DNA from: Fervidifonticultor_A tertius
GTDB taxonomy: Bacteria; Sysuimicrobiota; Sysuimicrobiia; Sysuimicrobiales; Humicultoraceae
Direction: 5' to 3'
Assembly: GCA_031459235.1 (NCBI GenBank)
Contig: JAVKIY010000007.1
Coordinates: 1 to 64,000, forward strand
DNA: 64,000 bases
Part shown: positions 52,303 to 62,758 of the stretch, piece after piece
Numbering within the stretch: position 1 is the first letter of the stretch
Layout of the letters: the number at the start of each line of letters is the position of its first letter
Translations under genes and position numbers: made by a program
Notes under the pieces: model-generated
Databases searched by the model: none
Seen by the model: only the letters and a program-made list of their open reading frames with translations
What the model was told of the DNA's origin: nothing

Positions 52303-53493
52303 CTACAGCACTCCTACCGCGCGGCCCGCGCGGGCGAACGCCTCGAGCGCCGCCTCGAGCTGCGCGTCGGTGTGCGCGGCGGTGACGATCGTGCGCACAC
52401 GGGCGCGGCCGCGTGGGACCGTGGGGAACGCGATGCCGAGCGCAAAGACGCCCTCCTCGAACAGGTGGTCCGAGAGCGCCATGGCGCGCCGCTCGTCGCC
52501 CACGATCACCGGCGTGATCGGGGTCTCGCTGGCCCCCGTGTCGAACCCGCGCCGCTGCAGGCCTTCTTTGAAGCGGCGCGCGTTGCGCCACAGCCGGGCG
52601 ATCAGGTGCGGCTCCTGCTGCACCAGGCGCACCGCGGCGAGCGCCGCTGCGGCCACCGACGGCGGGTGCGAGGTCGAGAAGAGCAGTGGCCGCGCCCTGG
52701 CCATCAGCAGCTCCACCAGCGCGCGGCTGCCCGCCACGTAGCCGCCCAGACCCGCGAACGCCTTGGAGAGCGTCCCGACCTGGATGTGGACGCGACCGTG
52801 GAGCCCGAAGTGGTCCACCGTACCCCGACCGTCTTGGCCCAGCACCCCGCTCGCGTGCGCGTCGTCCACCATCATGATCGCGCCAAACTCCTCGGCGGCC
52901 TCGACCAGCGCCGGCAGCGGCGCGATGTCGCCGTCCATGCTGAACACCCCGTCGGTGATGAGCAGGCGCCGGCGCGCACCGCGCGAGGCGGCCAGCAGCC
53001 GGCGGGCCGCCTCGGCGTCCTTGTGGGGGAAGATCTTCTTCTCGGCGCCGGAGAGCCGGCAGCCGTCGATGATGCTCGCGTGGTTTAGCTCGTCGCTGAC
53101 GACCACGTCCTCGGGCCCCAGCAGGGCGGCGACCGTCCCGGCATTGGCCGTGAAGCCGGACTGGTAGAGCAGGACGGCCTCGGTACGCTTGAACGCGGCG
53201 AGCTCGGCCTCCAGCTGCTGGTGGATCGCCATGTTCCCGGCGATGGTGCGCACCGCGCCTGAGCCGACCCCCAGCGTGGCGATGGCGTCGAGGGCCGCCG
53301 CCTTCAGCGCCGGGTGGTCGGCGAGACCCAGGTAGTTGTTGGAGCACAGGTTGATGACCTCGCGGCCGTCGTAGCGCGCGATGGGCCGCTGCGGTCCCTC
53401 GAGCAGGCGCGGCCACCGCCCCAACCCCCGCGCGCGAAGGTCGGCCAGCTCCGCGTCCACGAAGCCGAGCGGCGAGGTCAGCTCAAGGCTCAA
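52303..53493 (-). CDS. kbl: Glycine C-acetyltransferase (2-amino-3-ketobutyrate CoA ligase)
   Basis: 396 residues; PLP enzyme of the alpha-oxoamine synthase family. Motifs are VINLCSNNYLGLADHPALKA, GVGSGAVRTIAGNMAIHQQL, VVVSDELNHASIIDGCRLSG, IMMVDDAHASGVLGQDGRGT, the PLP lysine in IQVGTLSKAFAGLGGYVAGS, and FSTSHPPSVAAAALAAVRLV. It cleaves 2-amino-3-ketobutyrate with CoA into glycine and acetyl-CoA, following threonine dehydrogenase encoded directly upstream (11-base overlap). Confidence 0.95.
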   Translation of the reverse strand: MSLELTSPLGFVDAELADLRARGLGRWPRLLEGPQRPIARYDGREVINLCSNNYLGLADHPALKAAALDAIATLGVGSGAVRTIAGNMAIHQQLEAELAAFKRTEAVLLYQSGFTANAGTVAALLGPEDVVVSDELNHASIIDGCRLSGAEKKIFPHKDAEAARRLLAASRGARRRLLITDGVFSMDGDIAPLPALVEAAEEFGAIMMVDDAHASGVLGQDGRGTVDHFGLHGRVHIQVGTLSKAFAGLGGYVAGSRALVELLMARARPLLFSTSHPPSVAAAALAAVRLVQQEPHLIARLWRNARRFKEGLQRRGFDTGASETPITPVIVGDERRAMALSDHLFEEGVFALGIAFPTVPRGRARVRTIVTAAHTDAQLEAALEAFARAGRAVGVL

Positions 53494-54511
53494 TGGTCAG
53501 GATCACCTTCCCGGCCCCGCCGGCCTCCAGGAGGGCGAAGGCCTCCTCGAACCGCTCCAGGGGCAGCCGGTGCGTGATCACCGGCGCCACATCGAGCCCT
53601 CGCCGCAAGAGCGTGGTCATCTGTTCCCATGTCTGCCACAACCGTCGGCCGAAGATACCCTCCAGGCGCACGGCTTTGAAGATCACCTGGTCGGCCAGGT
53701 CGAGCTCCACCGGCGCCGACGGCAGGCCCAGCAGGCCCACCCAGCCGCCGCTGCGAACCGCGCGCAGCGCGTCGCGGATGCCCGCGGGATGCCCGGACAT
53801 TTCCAGGACGACGTCGGCGCCGCCACCCGTCAGCTCCTGGATGCGCTCGGCCGCCGGCTCGGCAGAGGCATCGATGACCACGTCGGCGCCCAGCCCCCGG
53901 GCCAGGGCAAGCCGGCCAGGCCGGACGTCGGTTGCGATCACCAGCCCCGCGCCCGCCGCCCGGGACACGGGAATCGCCATAAGCCCGATCGGGCCGCAGC
54001 CGGTAATCGCGACGGTGCGCGTGGTGATGTCCGTGGCGAGCGCGGTGTGGACCGCGTTCCCGAGCGGGTCCATGATGGCGCCGATCTCGGTGCGAATCGC
54101 CGGGTCGAGCCGCCAGGCGTTCCTGGCGGGCATCACCACGTACTCGGCGAACGCGCCGTCGCGGTCCACACCGATGATCTCGAGTCGGTCGCAGATGTGC
54201 GCCTGCCCGTGGCGGCAGCGCGGGCACCACCCGCAGACGACGTGACTCTCCCCGGCCACGCGGTCCCCGACCGCGACCTCGACAACGCCCTCGCCAACCG
54301 CGGCCACCGTGCCGCAGAACTCGTGGCCGATCGTGCGCGGCGGCCGCACACGGGACCGCGCCCAGGCGTCCCAGCGGAAGATGTGCAGGTCGGTCCCGCA
54401 GATGCCCCCCGCGGCGACCCGGACGAGGACCTCGCCGCGGCCGGGCGAGGGGACCGCTACCTCCACGATCTCGAACCCGGGCGCCGGCGCGGTCTTCACC
54501 AGCGCCCGCAT
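53483..54511 (-). CDS. tdh: L-threonine 3-dehydrogenase
   Basis: 342 residues from the ATG at 54511 (MRALVKTAPAPGFEIVEV), the usual Tdh beginning; an ATG at 54559 would add a poorly conserved stretch. Zinc-dependent medium-chain dehydrogenase motifs: GGICGTDLHIFRWDAWARSR, RTIGHEFCGTVAAVGEGVVE, the structural-zinc cysteines VVCGWCPRCRHGQAHIC, DPLGNAVHTAL, and the NAD-binding AITGCGPIGLMAIPVSRAAG. It oxidises threonine to 2-amino-3-ketobutyrate for Kbl. The upstream gap 54512-54740 is divergent with DUF2231, and I see no clear promoter in it. Confidence 0.94.
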   Translation of the reverse strand: MRALVKTAPAPGFEIVEVAVPSPGRGEVLVRVAAGGICGTDLHIFRWDAWARSRVRPPRTIGHEFCGTVAAVGEGVVEVAVGDRVAGESHVVCGWCPRCRHGQAHICDRLEIIGVDRDGAFAEYVVMPARNAWRLDPAIRTEIGAIMDPLGNAVHTALATDITTRTVAITGCGPIGLMAIPVSRAAGAGLVIATDVRPGRLALARGLGADVVIDASAEPAAERIQELTGGGADVVLEMSGHPAGIRDALRAVRSGGWVGLLGLPSAPVELDLADQVIFKAVRLEGIFGRRLWQTWEQMTTLLRRGLDVAPVITHRLPLERFEEAFALLEAGGAGKVILTIEP

Positions 54512-54740
54512 GCGTGTCGGGAGGACCGCCAGGCCGGCCCGCGTCGGCGCAGGCTGCATCCGGGTCACGCGTGAGGCTTCGACGCCCCGCCAAGCCTCCT
54601 CCTGCGCCGCCCCGGTGACACGCTCGTGACCCGCGGGTGGGAGCCTGTGGGGTCGATGGCAGGAAGCCCGCCGGGGCGGCGCCAAAGGGTTCTCGCCCGG
54701 AGGCCGGGACCCAGGCCCGCCCGCGGGGAGGAGTCGCGGT

Positions 54741-55142
54741 ATGTCACAGCTCTGGCACCCCCTGGTCGTCCACTTCCCGATCGCGCTATGGATCACGAGC
54801 GCTCTTTTCGACCTGCTGTACCTGTGGCGGGGCGAGGCGTTCCACGCGCGGGCGGCGAAAGTTCTGATCGGCCTGGGGCTGCTCGGCGCGCTGGTCGCCG
54901 TGGGCACAGGCTACCTGGACCTGGGCCGGTTCTCGCCCGAGGAGCTGGGGCCAGCGTTCCTCGGCCTGCACCGGACGCACCAGGCGTTCGCGGTGGCCGC
55001 GACGCTGACCTACGCGGCCAGCTTCGCCGTCCGGCTCCGGCGGACGCCGGGACGCGGCGTCGTGGCGCTGCTGGCGCTGACCGGTGCGGCCCTGATCGGC
55101 TGGGCCGCGTGGCTGGGCGGCGAGCTGCGCATGAGGATGTGA
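54741..55142 (+). CDS. DUF2231 membrane protein
   Basis: 133 residues with four helices. The family features are LWHPLVVHFPIALWITSALF near the start, a middle helix pair (KVLIGLGLLGALVAVGTGYL), GLHRTHQAFAVAATLTYAAS with a possible heme-ligating histidine, and a last helix ending in LGGELRMRM. DUF2231 proteins are often fused or linked to cytochromes and may bind heme, but no function is established. GGGGAGGAG precedes the ATG. It is 2 bases before phoB. Confidence 0.85.
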   Translation: MSQLWHPLVVHFPIALWITSALFDLLYLWRGEAFHARAAKVLIGLGLLGALVAVGTGYLDLGRFSPEELGPAFLGLHRTHQAFAVAATLTYAASFAVRLRRTPGRGVVALLALTGAALIGWAAWLGGELRMRM

Positions 55143-55144
55143 CC

Positions 55145-55864
55145 GTGGCCGGGCCGCGCATCCTCGTCGTCGACGACGAGCCGCACATCGTCGAGCTGGT
55201 CCGTTACAACCTCCAGCAGGAGGGGTTCGAGGTGCTCACGGCCGGTGACGGCGAGACGGCGATCATGCGCGTGCGGGCCGACCGCCCGGATCTCGTGGTG
55301 CTCGACATCATGTTGCCGGGGCTGGACGGGCTGGAGGTCTGCCGGCGGATGCGGCGGGAGTCCGCGGTACCGATCATCATGCTCACCGCGCGCGGCGGTG
55401 AGGTCGAGCGGGTCGTGGGGCTCGAGCAGGGCGCCGACGACTACGTGACCAAGCCGTTCAGCCCGCGCGAGCTGGTCGCGCGCGTGCGCGCGGTGCTGCG
55501 CCGGCGCGTGCGCGAGGTGGCGGCGGCGCCCCACGAGCCCCTGCGCGTGGGCGCGCTCCACCTGGACCCCGCGACGCGCGACGTCACGCTCCACGGCCGG
55601 CGCGTGGACCTGACGACGCGCGAGTTCGACCTCCTGTGGCTGCTCATGCGCTATCCCAACCGGGTCTTCTCGCGTGACTTCCTGCTGGAACACCTGTGGG
55701 GCCACGACTTCTACGGCAGCACGCGCACCGTGGACATGCACGTCAGCCGGCTGCGCGAGAAGATCGAGGACGATCCGGCCACACCCACCTACATCGCCAC
55801 CGTGCGGGGGGTGGGCTACAAGCTACAAGCCGCGGCGTCCGGCCGCCAGCGGGTACGCTCATGA
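55145..55864 (+). CDS. phoB: OmpR/PhoB-family response regulator
   Basis: 239 residues from the GTG at 55145. The receiver domain has RILVVDDEPHIVELVRYNLQ, the phosphorylated Asp in LVVLDIMLPGLDGLEV, MLTARGGEVERVVGLEQGAD and the Lys in YVTKPFSPRELVARV. The winged-helix effector contains LTTREFDLLWLLMRYPNRVF and VDMHVSRLREKIEDDPATP, YIATVRGVGYKL. It is coupled to the PhoR-like kinase by an ATGA overlap. No pst or phoU genes are adjacent, so the phosphate assignment rests on kinase architecture only. Confidence 0.92.
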   Translation: MAGPRILVVDDEPHIVELVRYNLQQEGFEVLTAGDGETAIMRVRADRPDLVVLDIMLPGLDGLEVCRRMRRESAVPIIMLTARGGEVERVVGLEQGADDYVTKPFSPRELVARVRAVLRRRVREVAAAPHEPLRVGALHLDPATRDVTLHGRRVDLTTREFDLLWLLMRYPNRVFSRDFLLEHLWGHDFYGSTRTVDMHVSRLREKIEDDPATPTYIATVRGVGYKLQAAASGRQRVRS

Positions 55865-57578
55865 AGACCCGGTCCGTCCGCGCCCGTCTCGTCAGCTCGT
55901 ACATCCTGCTCGTGTCGCTCTGCCTGGTCCTGGTCGCCACGTTCGTCACCTGGCGGCTGCAGCGGCAGTACATGACCACCTACGGGTCGGTCGTGCTGAC
56001 GCAGTCACGCATCATCAGTCGTATGCTCGAGCAATACGTCGCCGAGGGGGAGCGCGATGTGGCGCGGCTCGAACGGCTCGCCCAGGAGTTCCGGTGGCGG
56101 CCCGACCTGACCATTACCGTGCGTTCGCCCGCGGCGGTAGCCGGGGACGCGCCGCCCGAGCTGGTTGCCGCGCTGCGAGGCGAGCCGGCCCAGGTGGTCC
56201 GCGACGACGCGGCCACCGGCGAGCAGCGCGTCTTCGCGGCCGCGCCGGTCGCCGCCGGCGGACAGACGGTCGCCGTGGTGCATCTCTCGGTGCCCACCGG
56301 CTGGGTGTGGGTGCAACTCCGGCGCATGCTGCCGCAGCTGGGGATCGCGCTCTTCATCGGCCTGGTGGCCGCCTGGCTCGTGGGCGGACGGCTGGCCCGC
56401 AGCCTGGTAGAGCCGATCGACGAGCTGACCCGCATCGCGGCGCGGATGAGCGCCGGCGACCTAGCGCAGTCGGTGCGGCCGCGCGGTCCGGACGAGATCG
56501 GCCGCCTCGGCGAGATGTTCAACCAGATGGCGGACCGCCTACGCGCGACGATCACGACCGTGACCGCCGAGCAGACGAAGCTGGCCGCGGTGATGGCCGC
56601 GATGGTGGACGGGGTCATCGCCACCGACCGGAGCGGCCGGGTCATGCTGGCCAATCGCGCGGCGACCGAGCTGCTAGGCTGGGCGCCCGGGGCGCCGGGC
56701 CGCGACGGGATCGGCTGGCCCCGGCTCCGCGCGGTACTCGACGACGCGGCGGCGTACGGCCGGGTGACCGCCGAGGAGCTGCCGCCGTCGGAGACGGCCG
56801 ACCGGCTCGTGGAGGTCCACTGCGCGCCCCTGCCCGGCGACGGCCGCCCCGGGGGCGCGGTGGCGGTGCTGCGCGACGTGACCGAACTGCGCCGGCTGGA
56901 GCGTGCGCGCCGGGAGCTGACGGCCAACGTCTCCCACGAGCTGCGCACGCCGCTGACCTCCATCAAGGGGTTCGCGGAGACGCTGCTGGCCGGGGCGATG
57001 CGCGACGAGCGCACCTGTCGGCACTTTCTGGAGATCATCGACCAGGAGGCGAACCGGCTGGTGAAGCTCGTGGACGACCTGCTGGACCTCTCGCGTCTGG
57101 AGAGCAAGCGCCTCAGCCTGGAGCTCGGCCAGGTGCGCGTCGGCGACGTGGTGGCCGAGGCGGTCACGAAGATGCGCCAGCTGGCCGGCGGACGGGCGCT
57201 GGAGCTTCATCCTGCCCCGGGGGACGTCACCGTGCTCGCGGACCGCGACCGGCTGGCGCAGGTGATGACCAACCTGCTCGACAACGCGATCAAGTTCACG
57301 CCCGACGGCGGCCGCATCGCCGTGGGGTGGCGCACGCTGAACGGCGAGGTCGAGGTGACGGTGGCCGACGACGGCCCGGGGATTGCGCCGGCCGACCTCC
57401 CGCACATCTTCGAGCGCTTCTACAAGACCGACCGGTCGCGGGCCGCGGCCGCGGGCGGTACCGGGCTCGGACTGGCGATCACCAAGCACATCGTGGAGGC
57501 CCACGGCGGCCGGATCCGGGTCGCGAGCGCGCCCGGCCAGGGGACGACCTTCGCGTTCACGCTGCCGCGAGACGCCGA

Positions 57579-57582
<4 letters not shown>
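55861..57582 (+). CDS. phoR: PhoR-like sensor histidine kinase
   Basis: 573 residues. Two membrane helices (about 11-31 and 157-177) flank a periplasmic sensor of about 125 residues; then HAMP (GGRLARSLVEPIDELTRIAA, MSAGDLAQSVRPRG), a PAS domain (VMAAMVDGVIATDRSGRVML ANRAATELLGW in two parts), HisKA with the phosphorylated His in LTANVSHELRTPLTSIKGFA, and HATPase_c (MTNLLDNAIKFTPDGG, VADDGPGIAPADLPHIFERF, GGTGLGLAITKHIVEAHGG). The order HAMP-PAS-HisKA-HATPase is that of Gram-positive PhoR/WalK kinases. It ends tail to tail with livF of system 2, overlapping by 4 bases. Confidence 0.92.
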
Positions 57583-58288
<706 letters not shown>

Positions 58289-58289
<1 letters not shown>

Positions 58290-59083
58290 CAGGACCGGGT
58301 CCCCCCCGCGCCGGTCGCCTGGCCGCGCGCGCGGCCCAGGTAGGCCTCGATGACCTTCGGGTCGCGCTGAACCTCCGCGGGCGAGCCTTCGGCGATCTTC
58401 ACCCCGTAGTCGAGCACCGTGACCCGGTCGGAAACGCCCATGACCACGCGCATGTTGTGCTCGATAAGCAGGATCGTGAGGCCCAGGTCGGACCGCAACC
58501 GGCGCAGGAACGCCATGAGCGTCTGCGCCTCCGCCGGCGACATCCCCGCGGTCGGCTCGTCGAGGAGCAGCAGGCGCGGCCGGCTGGCCAGCGCCCGCGC
58601 GATCTCCAGCCGGCGCTGGTCGCCGTAGGGCAGGTTGTGGGCCGGCTCGTTGGCGCGGTCGGTCAGACCGACCAGCCGGAGCAGCTCCCCCGCGCGCCGC
58701 AGGGCGTCGCGCTCGACCGCGTGGAACCGCGGCGTGTGAAGCAGCGCATCCCACACCCCCAGCGGCAGCCGGCTGTGCATCCCGACCAGCACGTTCTCGA
58801 GCGCGGTCATGTTGCCGAACAGTCGGATGTTCTGGAAGGTGCGGCACACGCCCAGCGCGGTGATCTGGTCGGGGCGCAGCCCCACCAGCGGCCGACCGGC
58901 GAAGGTCACCCGTCCCTCGTCCGGCACGTAGGCGCCGGTGAAGACGTTGAACAGGGTAGTCTTGCCGGCGCCGTTCGGTCCGATGATGCTGGCGATCAGA
59001 CCCTCGTCGAGCGTGAAGTCCACGCGGTTCACCGCGACGAGGCCGCCGAACCGTTTGGTCACCCCCGCCGCCTGGAAGAGCAT
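58289..59083 (-). CDS. livG: Liv-type ABC ATPase LivG (system 2)
   Basis: 264 residues. GVTKRFGGLVAVNRVDFTLD, Walker A GPNGAGKTTLFNVFTGAYVP, GVCRTFQNIRLFGNMTALEN, signature HNLPYGDQRRLEIARALASR, Walker B LLLLDEPTAGMSPAEAQTLM, and LLIEHNMRVVMGVSDRVTVL. Unlike system 1 the LPYGxQRRLEIARAL signature is fully canonical. It lies 3 bases after livM and shares one base with the livF start. Confidence 0.95.
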
Positions 59084-59086
59084 GGC

Positions 59087-60388
59087 CTACGAGCTCCCTC
59101 CCGTCACCACCTGCTCCGCCGCCGCGGCGCGCGCCTCCTCGATCTCCATGCGCCGCCGCGCCGACGGCAGGATGCCCTGCTGGCGGAAGATCATCATCGC
59201 GATCAAGATGACCCCGAAGACCATGCGCTCGTACTTCGCGGGCTCGAGCTGCGTCGGCAGGTCGGCCAGGTTGAACCCCAGGATCGAGACGCCGGCCGAC
59301 TTCCACGCGTTGAGCGTCAGCGAGAGCTGCTTGAGGACCTGCAGGTTGAGGATGGTGACCGCGCTGGCGCCCAGGATCGCGCCGGGGATACTCCCCATGC
59401 CGCCGAGGATGACCATCGCGAGCACGCCGATGGATTCCATGAACGTGAAGCTCTCCGGGTTGATGAAGAGCTGCTTGGCCCCGAACAGCGCTCCCATCGC
59501 GCCGGCGAACGAGGCCCCCGCGGCGAACGCCAGCAGCTTCATCGGGACCAGCGGAATGCCCATCGCCACCGCGGCCGCCTCGTCCTCCCGGATCGCTTCC
59601 CACGCACGCCCGATGTGCGAGTCCTTGAACCGCTGGGTGACCAGGATCACCACCAGCACGATCACCATGACCAGGAAGTAGAAGTAGAGCGGGTAGAGGA
59701 AAGCGGGCTCCGTGGACACCCCCAGGCGGGCCACCACCGGCGCGAAGAACAGGGGCGGCCGTCCCACCGGCGTGATGCCGATCGGGCCGTTGGTGATGTT
59801 GACCGGCTTGTCCAGGTTGTTGGCCAGGACGCGGATGACCTCCCCGAAGCCCAGCGTGACGATGGCCAGGTAGTCGCCGCGCACCCGCAGCACGGGCAGC
59901 CCCAGCAGCACCCCGGTCAGCGCCGCCAGCGCCACGGCCACCAGGAGGAACGGGAAGAACCACCAGCCTGGCAGCGGGAAGATGGCGGTCGCCGCCGGCC
60001 AGATCTTCAGCGCCTGCGGCGACCCGAAGATCGCCCACGCGTACGCCCCGACCGCGTAGAACGCCACGTAGCCCAGGTCCAGCAGGCCGGCCAGCCCGAC
60101 GACGATGTTGAGCCCCAGCGCGAGCGCGACGAAGATGCCGACCTGCGTCGCGACCTCGAGGTAGAAGGTGTTGCTCGTCCCGACCACCGGCATGATGACG
60201 ACCAGGATCGCGAACACCGCCGCGGCCCGGAACCGGGGCGGGACCTCCAGGCGGTAGACCAGCAGCATGGAGGCCATGAACAGCAGGAACGCCGGCAGCG
60301 ACCGCGGCACCGCGGCGACCAGCGCCCCGGTGCCGACCACGTAGGCCGCGACCAGCGCCGCGCGCAGGGTGGGGCTAGAGCTTCTCAC
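59087..60388 (-). CDS. livM: Liv-type ABC permease LivM (system 2)
   Basis: About 433 residues from the GTG at 60388, longer than usual because of an N-terminal region with three extra helices before the core (as in E. coli LivM). Core motifs are LGLNIVVGLAGLLDLGYVAF, LPVLRVRGDYLAIVTLGFGE, SHIGRAWEAIREDEAAAVAM, FINPESFTFMESIGVLAMVI and GGMGSIPGAILGASAVTIL. It overlaps the end of livH by 14 bases. Confidence 0.94.
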   Translation of the reverse strand: MRSSSPTLRAALVAAYVVGTGALVAAVPRSLPAFLLFMASMLLVYRLEVPPRFRAAAVFAILVVIMPVVGTSNTFYLEVATQVGIFVALALGLNIVVGLAGLLDLGYVAFYAVGAYAWAIFGSPQALKIWPAATAIFPLPGWWFFPFLLVAVALAALTGVLLGLPVLRVRGDYLAIVTLGFGEVIRVLANNLDKPVNITNGPIGITPVGRPPLFFAPVVARLGVSTEPAFLYPLYFYFLVMVIVLVVILVTQRFKDSHIGRAWEAIREDEAAAVAMGIPLVPMKLLAFAAGASFAGAMGALFGAKQLFINPESFTFMESIGVLAMVILGGMGSIPGAILGASAVTILNLQVLKQLSLTLNAWKSAGVSILGFNLADLPTQLEPAKYERMVFGVILIAMMIFRQQGILPSARRRMEIEEARAAAAEQVVTGGSS

Positions 60389-61346
60389 GCACCACCTCAC
60401 CCAGCAACCCGCGCGGCCGGAACATCAGGATCAGGATGAGCACGCTGAACGCGAAGATGTCCTTGTACTCGGCGCCGAACGCCCCGCCGGTCAACAGCGA
60501 CATGTAGGAAGCCGCGAGCGTCTCGAGCATGCCCAGCACCAGCCCGCCCACCATGGCGCCCGGGACGTTGCCGATGCCGCCCAGTACCGCGGCGGTGAAC
60601 GCCTTGATGCCGGGGATGAAGCCCGTGTAGGGGTTGATGGTGCCGAACTGCACCCCGAACAGCGCCCCCGCCGCCCCGCCCATCGCCCCGCCGATCAGAA
60701 AGGTCAGCGAGATCATGCGCCCCACGTTGATGCCCATCAACCCCGCGGCCGCCTGGTCCTCGGCCACGGCGCGGATCGCCGTCCCGAGCCTGGTCCGGTT
60801 GACGAAGAGCGTGAGCACGACCAACATGAGCAGCGACGCGACGACGACCAGGATGGACTTGATCGGCACGTCGATGTCGCCCGCGATCGCGATGCGGAGG
60901 TCGAAGAACTCGACGACCGGGTAGGTCAGGTAGAAGGCGTTCCGCCACAGGCTCTCGACCAGCCGGATCGCATCCTGCAAGAAGAACGACACCCCAATGG
61001 CCGAGATGAGCGGGATCAGCCGTGGCGCCCCGCGCAGCGGCCGGTAGGCAATGCGCTCGACTGCGACCGCGAGTACCGCGCTCACCAGCATGGCCACGAG
61101 CACGATGACCGCGAGCAGCGCCAGCGGATGCAGGGCACCCAGTGTCCCACCGGCTTGCATGATGAGCAAGATCTCCGCCCCGACGAACGCCCCGGTTACG
61201 AAGATCTCGCTGTGGGCGAAGTTGATCATCTGGAGCACGCCGTAGACCATCGTGTAGCCGAGCGCGATCATGGCGTACACGAAGCCCAGCACCAGGCCGT
61301 CGACGACGACCGAGGGGAAGATGGCGATGAGCACGTCCCACTCCAC
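60375..61346 (-). CDS. livH: Liv-type ABC permease LivH (system 2)
   Basis: 323 residues, about eight helices. LVLGFVYAMIALGYTMVYGV, LQMINFAHSEIFVTGAFVGA, AYRPLRGAPRLIPLISAIGV, NRTRLGTAIRAVAEDQAAAG, LMGINVGRMISLTFLIGGAM, and VLGGIGNVPGAMVGGLVLGM define the LivH family. It is separated from livK by 111 bases that contain a 10-bp hairpin. Confidence 0.95.
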   Translation of the reverse strand: MEWDVLIAIFPSVVVDGLVLGFVYAMIALGYTMVYGVLQMINFAHSEIFVTGAFVGAEILLIMQAGGTLGALHPLALLAVIVLVAMLVSAVLAVAVERIAYRPLRGAPRLIPLISAIGVSFFLQDAIRLVESLWRNAFYLTYPVVEFFDLRIAIAGDIDVPIKSILVVVASLLMLVVLTLFVNRTRLGTAIRAVAEDQAAAGLMGINVGRMISLTFLIGGAMGGAAGALFGVQFGTINPYTGFIPGIKAFTAAVLGGIGNVPGAMVGGLVLGMLETLAASYMSLLTGGAFGAEYKDIFAFSVLILILMFRPRGLLGEVVREKL

Positions 61347-61401
61347 GGGCGCTCCGGCTCCTCCCCGGGCTAGGCAGTCGGGGGCACGTCCCAGGCGCGC
61401 C

Positions 61402-61434
61402 GAGGGAGGGGCCTCGGGCGACGACCCCTCCCTC
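61402..61434 (-). other. 10-bp hairpin between livK and livH (system 2)
   Basis: GAGGGAGGGG and CCCCTCCCTC are perfectly complementary around a 13-base loop, with no U-tract downstream on either strand. Its place after the binding-protein gene suggests mRNA 3'-end protection or partial termination that favours livK over the membrane genes. Confidence 0.55.
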
Positions 61435-61457
61435 GCGATACCACGACCGTGGCGAGC

Positions 61458-62663
61458 TTACATCGACCCGCTGGGCGGTTTGATGTCGAGACGCTTCACC
61501 AGCCGGTTCTGGCCCCACTTGGTGGGGTCGCCGGAGACGATCTGGATCACGAAGTACGTCGCGGGGACCGGGTCGCCCTTCGCGTCGAACGTGAAGGTAC
61601 CGGTCAGGCCCTTGAACGCCCGCGTCTTATGGACCTCGGCCGTGACCTGCTCGCGGGTCGGCCGGCGGCCGCCGTTGGCCGTCACCGCGCGCTGGATCGC
61701 GGCGAGCCCGATCGCCATGGCGTCATACGCCTGCGCGGCGAACGGCTCGGGGTCCTTGCCGTACTTGGCCTTGTAGTCCCGCGCGAACTTCGCCGCGGCC
61801 GGGTAGACCGCGGTCGGGCCGGCGACGGTGCTGTAGGTCATGCCCACGATCGCGCTCCCCGCGATCTTCGCCAGCTCGCTGGAGTCCATGCCGTCGGGTC
61901 CCATGAACCGGGATCGCAGTCCCTTGGCCCGCGCCTGCTTGAAGAAGACGCCGGCCTGGTCGTAGATGCCACCGAAGTAGACCAGCTCGGGGTTCCGCGC
62001 CCGGATGGGGTTGATGATGGGGTCGAAGTTGGCCTTCTCCTCGGTGCCCTCGAAGCCGAGCACCCGCATGCCCACCTTCGGCGCGTGCTGCCGGAAGAAC
62101 TCGGCGACGCCCTGGCCGTAGGCGGTCTTGTCATGAAGAATGTAGACCGTCTTCACCTTCAGCTCGGTGGCCGCATACTCGGCGCCCACCACGCCCTGGA
62201 CGTCGTCGCGGCCGACGATGCGGAAGACGTTCCTGAGCTTGCGGTCGGTAATGAGGGGGTTGGTGTTCGCCGGGGAGATCATCGCCAGCATGCTGTCCTT
62301 GTAGACCTCCGACGACGGGATGGCCACGCCGGAGTTCAGGTGCCCCACCACGAGCAGGATCGCGGGGTCGGTCACCAGGTTCCGCGCATTCGCTACGCCC
62401 ACGTCCGGCTTCGCCTGGTCGTCGAACGGGACGAGCTCCAGCCGGAACCCCATCCGGGTCAGCGGGCCGCCCAGCTGCTCGAGCGCGAGCTGCGCGCCGT
62501 TCTTGATGCCCTCACCGAGGGCCGCCTGCCCGCCCGAGAGCGGGCTCTGCGTGGCGATCTTGATGGTCCCCAGCTGCTGCGCCTGGACGGGCAGTGCCGG
62601 CAGGGACAACGCCGCGATCGCCAGGGCGGCGAGCACGGCCGCGAGGACGCGTGATCCCTTCAT
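61458..62663 (-). CDS. livK: Liv-type periplasmic branched-chain amino-acid binding protein (system 2)
   Basis: 401 residues from the ATG at 62663 (GGGAGAGG 5 bases upstream). A signal peptide (VLAALAIAALSLPALPVQAQ) is followed by TIKIATQSPLSGGQAALGEG, ILLVVGHLNSGVAIPSSEVY, MLAMISPANTNPLITDR, VFRIVGRDDVQGVVGAEYAA, VYILHDKTAYGQGVAEFFR and VYFGGIYDQAGVFFKQARAK. These match classical leucine-type binding proteins closely, including the S-x-x-x-x-P-S-S ligand segment. It starts the system-2 operon, or continues the one from system 3 after 95 bases without a clear terminator. Confidence 0.95.
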   Translation of the reverse strand: MKGSRVLAAVLAALAIAALSLPALPVQAQQLGTIKIATQSPLSGGQAALGEGIKNGAQLALEQLGGPLTRMGFRLELVPFDDQAKPDVGVANARNLVTDPAILLVVGHLNSGVAIPSSEVYKDSMLAMISPANTNPLITDRKLRNVFRIVGRDDVQGVVGAEYAATELKVKTVYILHDKTAYGQGVAEFFRQHAPKVGMRVLGFEGTEEKANFDPIINPIRARNPELVYFGGIYDQAGVFFKQARAKGLRSRFMGPDGMDSSELAKIAGSAIVGMTYSTVAGPTAVYPAAAKFARDYKAKYGKDPEPFAAQAYDAMAIGLAAIQRAVTANGGRRPTREQVTAEVHKTRAFKGLTGTFTFDAKGDPVPATYFVIQIVSGDPTKWGQNRLVKRLDIKPPSGSM

Positions 62664-62758
62664 AGACACCTCTCCCTTTGGCCGAGAGTGTGGTGGCAGT
62701 TGACGCCGGGAAGCGTTCGCTGGGTGGCGGGAAGTTCCTTCTTTCGCGGCTCCCGCGG

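Noticed and set aside
52301..52312. GCGGTAGGAGTGC, resembling the ops element used by RfaH
   Set aside because: It lies at the kbl/moeA junction far from the export locus, and its AGGAG is better explained as a ribosome-binding site.
54512..54740. Riboswitch (glycine or TPP-like) before tdh or DUF2231
   Set aside because: Short resemblances such as ACCCTTTGG occur, but no full conserved core or pairing pattern could be built.
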